Positions 53,532-59,417 of a stretch of 64,000 nucleotides of DNA are shown in pieces. The stretch is from Paenibacillus dendritiformis. GTDB taxonomy: Bacteria; Bacillota; Bacilli; Paenibacillales; Paenibacillaceae. Location: the NCBI RefSeq assembly GCF_945605565.1, contig NZ_OX216966.1, forward strand, positions 4,332,001 through 4,396,000. Direction: 5' to 3'. The position numbers and the translations under genes were made by a program. Under the pieces are notes generated by a model. That model searched no databases, was not told the origin of the DNA, and worked only from the letters and a program-made list of their open reading frames with translations. Numbering within the stretch: position 1 is the stretch's first letter; each line of letters begins with the position of its first letter.

Positions 53532-53560
53532 AGACTACTTTGAAAAATATACAATTGCAA
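53532..53560 (-). promoter_or_regulatory. Promoter copy upstream of the MFS gene
   Basis: Minus strand TTGCAA (53560..53555), 17 bases, TAGTCT (53537..53532). The surrounding 35 bases match the peptide-gene promoter at 55091-55119 almost base for base (TACTTTGAAAAATATACAAT on the plus strand). Confidence 0.65.
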
Positions 53561-53592
53561 GCTCCGTCCAGGATGATTAATCAGTCTCATCA

Positions 53593-53697
53593 CTTGGAAG
53601 CTTGCCGGATATCCAACCGACCAGCCTCAGCAAAATATCGATCGAGGACCATGTTCCAATGGTTCAAATGTACGGGGATACATCTCATTATCAATAG
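53593..53697 (+). pseudogene. Duplicated 3' end of the histidine-phosphatase gene
   Basis: This 105-base segment matches 51062-51166 with only a few changes and keeps the frame: LGSLPDIQPTSLSKISIEDH, then VPMVQMYGDTSHYQ and TAG. It lacks any upstream coding part, so it is a fragment left by duplication. Confidence 0.88.
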
Positions 53698-53725
53698 GGA
53701 GAACAGGTCTTGCCGGCGATATAAA

Positions 53726-53752
53726 ACCGCCCCGCTTCCAAGGAGGGGCGGT
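53726..53752 (-). terminator. Rho-independent terminator after the GNAT-RidA gene
   Basis: ACCGCCCC/GGGGCGGT stem with an 11-base loop, then TTTTATAT on the minus strand. Confidence 0.82.
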
Positions 53753-53786
53753 AATATTTATTATGTTAACTGGTACAACGATTTGG

Positions 53787-54737
53787 TTACCATCTGGCGG
53801 CCCATGCTTCGATTTCGACTTTGAGAGAAGGAAGCGCCAGAGCCGGCACATAGGACATCGTCATCGAAGGAGCGGTCCCCCCATGGAACTTCTCCCATAC
53901 TTCATTGAAGTAGTTCCAATCCATTTCTTCCGTGGCCAAAATATTGATTTTGATAATATTATCGGCACATACCGATTCCCCTTCCAAAATGCGCAGAATA
54001 TTTTGCAGCGTATTATACAGCTGCTCGTTCATATCCGAGGGCATGTCTCCGTTCATGTCGGTTCCGACTTGTCCGGACAGAACTAACAACTCCGCCCCTC
54101 TTGGGACAACGGTAAGATGTGTATAAGGGCCGACGGGAGAGGCAACCGTATTCGGATTGCTGCGTTGAACCTTTTTGGCCTCTTTCCCTTCCTTAGCATC
54201 GTCGTCGTTTACGATGGCTAATGTCTGATGATCTTCCCAATAGCCGTTAATTTTTACGTTCTTCTTGGCGATGCCTTCTTTATGGAACCCGGCCTTGAGC
54301 AGCACTTTGATGGAACCCGTGTTATGCGGCATGACTCCCGCTTCGATGCGATGAAAATCCAGTTCGTCAAAAGCATACCGAACAACAAGCTTAACCGCTT
54401 CGGTCATATAGCCTTTCCCATTGTGTTCCTGATCCAGAAAGTAGCCAATCCAACAGCTTTGCAGGTTGTATCTGACGACTTCGGTCAACATAATCTCGCC
54501 AATAATCTGGCCAGAATCCGGCAAGCAAATGACAAAGAAATATGCTCTGTCTTCTTTGCTTTGCTCTATCGCCTCTTTAATTCGAGCCGCCTGCCCCTGG
54601 AGCGTATAGAAAGACGCTTCCCGCAACCCTGTGAACGGTTGAAAGAAATCCCTGTTCTTTACTTCGAGAGCGAGCAGCATATCCGCATCCGACTCCTCGA
54701 CTGGTCTGACGTACACATTACTTCCGATCAATTGCAT
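53787..54737 (-). CDS. GNAT acetyltransferase-RidA fusion protein
   Basis: A 316-residue two-domain protein. Residues 5-178 are a RimJ/RimL-type GNAT: VYVRPVEESDADMLLALEVK, IIGEIMLTEVVRYNLQSCWI, the acetyl-CoA loop DQEHNGKGYMTEAVKLVVRY, and GVMPHNTGSIKVLLKAGFHK. A charged linker (DDDAKEGKEAKKV) leads to a RidA/YjgF domain at about residues 195-316: SPVGPYTHLTVVPRGAELLV, LSGQVGTDMNG, and SMTMSYVPALALPSLKVEIE at the end. RidA members remove reactive enamines, but the usual Arg near the C-terminus is replaced in this sequence. AAGGAG is 9 bases before the ATG at 54737. Confidence 0.85.
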   Translation of the reverse strand: MQLIGSNVYVRPVEESDADMLLALEVKNRDFFQPFTGLREASFYTLQGQAARIKEAIEQSKEDRAYFFVICLPDSGQIIGEIMLTEVVRYNLQSCWIGYFLDQEHNGKGYMTEAVKLVVRYAFDELDFHRIEAGVMPHNTGSIKVLLKAGFHKEGIAKKNVKINGYWEDHQTLAIVNDDDAKEGKEAKKVQRSNPNTVASPVGPYTHLTVVPRGAELLVLSGQVGTDMNGDMPSDMNEQLYNTLQNILRILEGESVCADNIIKINILATEEMDWNYFNEVWEKFHGGTAPSMTMSYVPALALPSLKVEIEAWAARW

Positions 54738-54770
54738 AGTTCTCTTCTCCTTTGGCAAAAAATTAAAAAA

Positions 54771-54791
54771 CGCCACAGGAACCCTGTGGCG
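54771..54791 (-). terminator. Strong terminator of the small-peptide gene
   Basis: CGCCACAGG/CCTGTGGCG with a 3-base loop, followed on the minus strand by TTTTTTAATTTTTT. A second hairpin with the same CCACAGG/CCTGTGG arms lies at 54811-54831, between the peptide stop and this one. Confidence 0.88.
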
Positions 54792-54849
54792 CTTATCACA
54801 AGCTATGTAACCACAGGAAAGCGGCCTGTGGCATTCAATCCGCTGTCTT

Positions 54850-54987
54850 CTAGGAACGCAATGCTGCAGGAATAGCCGCTTCTATCCAATTTTGGACACA
54901 CTTCTCCCGTGATTGTGCAGCATCAAAGAAAACAGCAGTGGAGTACCCGGTACCTGCAGACAAAGACTTCAAAGCTCTCTTCTTCAT
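54850..54987 (-). CDS. 45-residue peptide, unknown, with its own transcription unit
   Basis: AGGAGGAG, 7 bases and ATG at 54987 begin MKKRALKSLSAGTGYSTAVF, continuing FDAAQSREKCVQNWIEAAIP and AALRS to TAG. The first nine residues are basic and the middle is Gly/Ser/Thr-rich; there is one Cys at residue 30 and an amphipathic C-terminal helix. That leader-plus-core look could suit a modified, secreted or signalling peptide, but I know no match. A promoter with 17-base spacing lies about 100 bases upstream and a strong terminator follows, so it is a complete unit. A ruined second copy lies at 52106-52234, beside the MFS gene. Confidence 0.65.
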   Translation of the reverse strand: MKKRALKSLSAGTGYSTAVFFDAAQSREKCVQNWIEAAIPAALRS

Positions 54988-55090
54988 ACGAATACTCCTC
55001 CTTTCGCTATTTCCTCGTTATAAGCGCAAATGATGGTACCATTCCAATTTCTAACACACATTCTTCACGAACCAATATATACTTATTTCA

Positions 55091-55119
55091 ATACTACTTT
55101 GAAAAATAAACAATTGCAA
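55091..55119 (-). promoter_or_regulatory. Promoter of the small-peptide gene
   Basis: Minus strand TTGCAA (55119..55114), 17-base spacer, TAGTAT (55096..55091), predicting a leader of about 95 bases. The same sequence is conserved at 53532-53560 before the MFS gene, which supports its importance. Confidence 0.65.
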
Positions 55120-55171
55120 GCTCCTTCCATGATAATGGATACGTTTCATATACGAGAGCGCTAATAAAAAA

Positions 55172-55214
55172 AACGAGGCGCAGCAGCGATTTCAACATCG
55201 CCCTGCCCCTCGTT
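55172..55214 (-). terminator. Rho-independent terminator after tyrS
   Basis: AACGAGG/CCTCGTT outer stem with an inner GCGAT/ATCGC arm and eight T on the minus strand. Confidence 0.88.
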
Positions 55215-55242
55215 TTGCTTGCCTTTCATTTCGTCCTTACAC

Positions 55243-56505
55243 CTACACCAATTTCACCAAATGATATTTCTTCTTTCCTTTGCGAATAATGATGAAGCGG
55301 CCTTCAATCGCGTCCTCGGCGCCGACGACGAATTCCAGATCGCTCACCCGCTCGCCGTTCAGGGAAATGGCGCCATTTGTAATATCCTCGCGCGCCTGGC
55401 GCTTCGACGGCTCAATGCCTGTATCGACGAGCCACTCCACGATATTCTTGGATTCCGCGGAAGCTTCAAACGTCGGCATTTCCTTGAAGCCTTGCTCAAT
55501 TTCATCCGCAGTCAATGACCGGATATCGCCGCTGAACAGCGCGGCCGTAATTCGTTTCGCCTGCGCCAGCATTTCTTCGCCGTGAACGAATCTCGTCATT
55601 TCTTCGGCGAGCGTAATTTGCGCTTCGCGCTTATGCGGCTCGGTGCGCACTTTCTCGGCCAGCGCTTCAATCGCTTCTTTATCGAGGAAAGTGAAGTATT
55701 TCAAATATTTCACGACATCGCGATCATCGGTGTTCGCCCAGAACTGGTAGAACTCATACGGCGTCGTCTTCTTCGGATCGAGCCAGATCGCGCCGCCGGC
55801 CGTTTTGCCGAACTTCGTGCCGTCCGCTTTCAGCATCAGCGGAATCGTCAGGCCGAACGCCTTGGCCTCAGGGCCTTCCTTTTTGCGGATCAAGTCCAGG
55901 CCGCTCGTAATATTCCCCCACTGATCGGAACCGCCGATTTGCAACTGCACGCCCTCTTCCCGGTACAGATGCAGGAAGTCCATCGATTGCAGGATCTGGT
56001 AGGAGAATTCAGTGTAGGAGATCCCGCTCTCCAGGCGGCTTGACACAATATCTTTGGCCAGCATCGTATTAATGCTGAAATTTTTCCCGTAGTCGCGCAA
56101 AAAGTCAATCACATTCAACTGATGCGTCCAGTCATAATTGTTCACCATGCGCAGCTGATTGTCTCCGTCGGTCAGGAACAGCTTTTTCATCTGCGCGGTC
56201 AGCGCATCCACATTCGCCTGCACCTGCTCCATCGTCTGCAGCGACCGCTCGGATTGCCGTCCGCTCGGGTCGCCGATCGTTCCGGTCGCGCCGCCGATCA
56301 GAATGACGGGCTTGTGCCCGGCCAACTGGAATCGCTTGAGCATCATGAACGGAATGAGATGCCCGATATGCATGCTGTCTCCGGTCGGATCCACCCCGCA
56401 GTACAACGAAATCGACTGCTCTTCCACCAGCTTGCGCAGCCCTTCGGCATCCGTCTGTTGATTAATCGCCTCGCGCCATTCCAATTCATCAATAATATTC
56501 AACAT
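55243..56505 (-). CDS. tyrS: Tyrosyl-tRNA synthetase
   Basis: A 420-residue class I synthetase that charges tRNA-Tyr. HIGH motif as MHIGHLIPFMML near residue 45, tyrosine pocket LYCGVDPTGDSMHIGH and QIGGSDQWGNITSGLDLIRK near residue 190, and the KMSKS-equivalent KFGKT (ADGTKFGKTAGGAIWL) near residue 232. A C-terminal S4-like RNA-binding domain starts around residue 350 (PSKRQAREDITNGAISLNGE). It is controlled by the T-box leader upstream: uncharged tRNA-Tyr should allow read-through. The start codon is ATG. Confidence 0.97.
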   Translation of the reverse strand: MLNIIDELEWREAINQQTDAEGLRKLVEEQSISLYCGVDPTGDSMHIGHLIPFMMLKRFQLAGHKPVILIGGATGTIGDPSGRQSERSLQTMEQVQANVDALTAQMKKLFLTDGDNQLRMVNNYDWTHQLNVIDFLRDYGKNFSINTMLAKDIVSSRLESGISYTEFSYQILQSMDFLHLYREEGVQLQIGGSDQWGNITSGLDLIRKKEGPEAKAFGLTIPLMLKADGTKFGKTAGGAIWLDPKKTTPYEFYQFWANTDDRDVVKYLKYFTFLDKEAIEALAEKVRTEPHKREAQITLAEEMTRFVHGEEMLAQAKRITAALFSGDIRSLTADEIEQGFKEMPTFEASAESKNIVEWLVDTGIEPSKRQAREDITNGAISLNGERVSDLEFVVGAEDAIEGRFIIIRKGKKKYHLVKLV

Positions 56506-56570
56506 TCTCAGCTCCCTGCCCTGTTCTTTGTCTTATAAGCCTGAATATACGCGAATCCGTGAAAATAAAA

Positions 56571-56830
56571 AATCGCCCCTGATCTGCACCAGATCCAGGG
56601 ACGATTGAATAACCGCGTTACCACCCAACTTGTACAATGACCGGAACAACCGGATCATCATACCGCTCTCAGCCCGTTATCGTGAGCTATCCCGCTCGGC
56701 ATTACCCAAGATACTCCAGAGTGTAATTCGCAAGGAAACAGTATGCTGCCAGGTCCCATCAACCCCTGGCTTTCTGTGAACAGTGACTGCCTGCTACTGC
56801 GCTCTTTCAACGTATATTCCGTATAAGATT
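56571..56830 (-). promoter_or_regulatory. T-box leader (tyrosine) of tyrS
   Basis: The minus strand carries the invariant T-box sequence GGGTGGTAACGCGG at 56626..56613. It is followed by a terminator hairpin at 56606..56571 (AATCGTCCCTGGATCT arm and complement, then TTTTTT). The upstream 200 bases fold as stem I and others; a TAC triplet within GCGAATTACACTC at 56725..56723 is the likely specifier for tyrosine. Read-through occurs when uncharged tRNA-Tyr pairs with the T-box bulge. Confidence 0.93.
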
Positions 56831-56837
56831 ACAAGCC

Positions 56838-56866
56838 ATTATAGTGAATTATGAACCGGTTGTCAA
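56838..56866 (-). promoter_or_regulatory. Consensus sigma-A promoter of tyrS
   Basis: Minus strand TTGACA (56866..56861), 17 bases, TATAAT (56843..56838), a perfect match. Transcription should start near 56830, the 5' end of the T-box. Confidence 0.92.
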
Positions 56867-56932
56867 ATAGTTGGCAGCCAAATTATGACCTGCAATGAGC
56901 CGCTCTCCCCTTTACAAAACATTTATATTGAA

Positions 56933-56971
56933 TTTACGTCCCGATTACACATTCTTGCCATTCCTTTAACA
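56933..56971 (+). promoter_or_regulatory. Pho box: four PhoP repeats at 11-bp spacing
   Basis: TTTACG (56933), ATTACA (56944), TTGCCA (56955) and TTAACA (56966) start exactly 11 bases apart, the arrangement bound by Bacillus PhoP. CATAAT at 56981-56986 can serve as the -10, placing the last repeat near -35 as in PhoP-activated promoters. Confidence 0.82.
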
Positions 56972-57025
56972 ATTCTCTTCCATAATGAAGGAGGTTAAGT
57001 ACATATTTGGTTGGAGGGATACCAA

Positions 57026-58747
57026 TTGAAATTATTCGTACGGAAATCACTGGTTGCTGCGCTGGCGCTGCTGATGCTTCCATTTGGCGCATGGCAATCC
57101 GACAAGGTACTGGCCGCGGGAGCAGGGAAGCGGCAGCCGGAATCCAAAAACATTATTGTGCTCATCGGCGATGGCATGGGACCCGCGCAAGTATCCGCAG
57201 CACGGATTTACTCCAAAAATAAGCTAAAGAAGCCGGCCCTGAACCTGGACAGCATGTACGTCGGTCAAGCTACGACCTTTGCTGACAAAGGCGAGGACGG
57301 AGATACAATCGTGTCCGGAGAAGTTACGGATTCTGCATCAGCGGGAACGGCCTTCGCGACCGGTCATAAAACTTACAACGCTGCCATCAGCGTCTCGAAC
57401 GAGGATATCTCCAAGCCATTCGCTTCCGTGATTGAAGCTTCCAAAGCCGCCGGCAAGTCGACTGGACTTGTGACGACAGCACGCATTACGCATGCTACTC
57501 CGGCCGTGTACGCCGCGCATGTCCGCAATCGCGACAATGAAAATGCGATCGCCTCTCAATATTTGGAGTCCGGCGTTGATGTACTGTTAGGCGGCGGCAA
57601 GCGCCATTTCGTCAGCAAGAAGGAGAAAGGCAAGCGTGACGGCAAGACGATCATTCCCGATTTTGAGAAAAAAGGCTATAAAGTCGTATACGATAAAAAA
57701 GGCTTGGCAGCGTTAACGTCCAACAATCAAAAAATTCTCGGCTTGTTCCATGATTCTCACGTCGATTATGTGCTGGATCGCAAGCCGGAGACCCCGAGTC
57801 TTGCCGACATGACGGCTAAGGCGCTCGAATCTCTGTCCTCGAATCCGAATGGGTTCACCATGATGGTCGAAGGCGGACGAATCGACCATGCCGCCCACGC
57901 GAACGATTTCGGCGCCATGATCGAGGAGACGCTCGATTTCGACGCCGCCGTGAAGGTGGCGCTTGACTTCGCGAAGAAGGACGGCAACACATCCGTTGTC
58001 ATTACAGCCGACCATGAGACGGGCGGCCTCTCGCTTGCCCGCGACAATATTTACGAGTTGAACGTAGCCGCATGGGACGCACAAAAAATCTCTTCCGAGC
58101 TGCTCGCGCCACAGCTTGCGCAGGCAACGTCCACAGCGGAAATCAAGGAGCTAATCAAGAAACATACCGGATTTACAGATATTACGGAAGAAGAGGCGCA
58201 CTATATTATGGAGGGAGACGGCACCTCATATAAGCAGGAAGGCGCCTTCAATCAAGTGATGGCCAAACGCTACTTGATCGGCTGGTCCGGACATGGCCAC
58301 TCGGCCGTCGACGTCGGCGTGTGGGCTTACGGTCCGATCGTGCAGCATGTCCAAGGCCAGATTGACAATACAGCAATCGCAACCAGCATTGCGCACGTCG
58401 CCGGACTGGATCTGGCACTAGCAACAACCAATCTGCAAAGCAAGCACCTGTACCCGAAATTTAAAGTAAACGATGACGGCACCGTACTATTCCCTGCCGT
58501 CAAGCTCGCACAAGCGCTGCAAATCAAAGTCACGGACAACAAAGATGCGAAGGTTACCACATTTACGAAAGGCAACGTGACATTGAAAGTACAGGGCGGC
58601 AGCAAAGTGACCGTGAACGGCAAAGCCAGCACCCTTCCGGCCGAGCTCGATGGCAATATCCTCTATCTCAATCTGGAAGCGTTCAGCCAATTGACAGGCC
58701 AAGCTTTGAAGTGGGATGCCTTGTCCGAACGCATCATACTGAAATAA
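57026..58747 (+). CDS. Secreted alkaline phosphatase with C-terminal copper-amine-oxidase-like domain
   Basis: A 573-residue exported enzyme. Signal peptide at residues 1-26 (LFVRKSLVAALALLMLPFGA, cleaved after VLAA). The phosphatase domain has the metal-binding IIVLIGDGMGPAQVSAARIY near residue 40, the nucleophile Ser in GEVTDSASAGTAFATGHKTY near residue 100, and GGRIDHAAHANDF and ITADHETGGLSLAR with the zinc and magnesium ligands. The last 85 residues (VKLAQALQIKVTDNKDAKVT to the end) match the copper-amine-oxidase N-terminal-type domain common in Paenibacillus secreted proteins. TTG at 57026 has GGAGGG 8 bases upstream. It releases phosphate under phosphate starvation. Confidence 0.93.
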   Translation: MKLFVRKSLVAALALLMLPFGAWQSDKVLAAGAGKRQPESKNIIVLIGDGMGPAQVSAARIYSKNKLKKPALNLDSMYVGQATTFADKGEDGDTIVSGEVTDSASAGTAFATGHKTYNAAISVSNEDISKPFASVIEASKAAGKSTGLVTTARITHATPAVYAAHVRNRDNENAIASQYLESGVDVLLGGGKRHFVSKKEKGKRDGKTIIPDFEKKGYKVVYDKKGLAALTSNNQKILGLFHDSHVDYVLDRKPETPSLADMTAKALESLSSNPNGFTMMVEGGRIDHAAHANDFGAMIEETLDFDAAVKVALDFAKKDGNTSVVITADHETGGLSLARDNIYELNVAAWDAQKISSELLAPQLAQATSTAEIKELIKKHTGFTDITEEEAHYIMEGDGTSYKQEGAFNQVMAKRYLIGWSGHGHSAVDVGVWAYGPIVQHVQGQIDNTAIATSIAHVAGLDLALATTNLQSKHLYPKFKVNDDGTVLFPAVKLAQALQIKVTDNKDAKVTTFTKGNVTLKVQGGSKVTVNGKASTLPAELDGNILYLNLEAFSQLTGQALKWDALSERIILK

Positions 58748-58757
58748 ATGTTTATCG

Positions 58758-58790
58758 GGCGGGATGATGCTTATCATCCTGCCTTTTTTT
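58758..58790 (+). terminator. Rho-independent terminator after the phosphatase gene
   Basis: GGCGGGATGAT/ATCATCCTGCC with one mismatch and a 4-base loop, then seven T. Confidence 0.9.
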
Positions 58791-58886
58791 ATGGGGCGGC
58801 CTTGTGAGCCGACTCGCTCGTTCAGCCGTCTAGTCAAGGCGGACGACGCGCTTTCTTGTTTGGGCTGGCCGCACCCGCGTCTTCGA

Positions 58887-58940
58887 GCAAGGCTGCCGCG
58901 TCAGCGCCTTCTAGCAAGGCCGCCGCAACAGCGCCTTCTC
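58887..58940. repeat. Tandem 27-bp repeat, two units
   Basis: Units at 58887-58913 and 58914-58940 both read GCAAGGCNGCCGCNNCAGCG followed by CCTTCT, with a partial third copy before them. They lie in GC-rich DNA without a convincing ORF. Confidence 0.6.
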
Positions 58941-58998
58941 ACCGGCAGTGCCCTATCCCGCGCGAGAAGAGCAGCCGCCGCCTGTCCCGCCCCATCGT

Positions 58999-59183
58999 CA
59001 ATCCTGCAAAAATGCAGGATTGACCCTGCGGGCAAGCGTACTCGAAGCGAATCCTGCAAAATTACATCATTTTTCCTCTATAATGCTTAGTCCGCCCGTT
59101 ATTTCACGAAAATACTGCAGCCCTGCAGCATTTTACTCTTAAATTAGCGAAAACGGCCAAAATTCCTGCACTTTTGCAGCTTT
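58999..59183. repeat. Array of short palindromic hairpin units, second copy of the 51.4-kb array type
   Basis: Four units centred on CTGCA at 59004, 59054, 59115 and 59166, spaced 50, 61 and 51 bases. The first is a perfect palindrome (CAATCCTGCA/TGCAGGATTG). Read on the minus strand, the order and spacings 51-61-50 equal those of the first four units in the element at 51291, and the 61-base unit shares CTGCANGGCTNCANNATTTT with it. So both are copies of one composite repeat in opposite orientation. Confidence 0.65.
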
Positions 59184-59285
59184 GGTCCACGGCCAAGTAT
59201 GGCCCGCCATCATGCTTTGGTCCACCGCCAAGTAATGGATGACCATCAGTTTTGCTCCACCATCAATAAGTGATCCGAATAAATT
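59181..59285. repeat. Tandem 35-bp repeat, three decaying units
   Basis: Units start at 59181 (TTTGGTCCACGGCCAAGTAT), 59216 (TTTGGTCCACCGCCAAGTAA) and 59251 (TTTGCTCCACCATCAATAAG), exactly 35 bases apart, with identity falling from left to right. No coding frame is maintained. Confidence 0.65.
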
Positions 59286-59360
59286 TTCCGATACAATATA
59301 CTCTATCATCAACTAAATTGCAGGGACAATATGGGCATCACATTGTAATGAACAATAAGC

Positions 59361-59401
59361 AAACAGCCTTAATCCGCTTGCACATCAGACTAAGGCTGTT
59401 T
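59361..59401. terminator. Bidirectional terminator after the P450-reductase gene
   Basis: AAACAGCCTTA/TAAGGCTGTTT perfect 11-bp stem with a 19-base loop; T-rich on both sides; 17 bases after the P450 stop. Confidence 0.8.
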
Positions 59402-59417
59402 CTTTGGTTTCCAACAA

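Noticed and set aside
58800..59140. Plus-strand frames of 60-110 codons after the phosphatase gene
   Set aside because: They cross repeats and the hairpin array, use Arg/Pro/Ala-rich composition typical of out-of-frame GC-rich DNA, and have no start signals.
59181..59285. CRISPR-like 35-bp repeats
   Set aside because: The 35-bp period is a contiguous tandem repeat without spacers.
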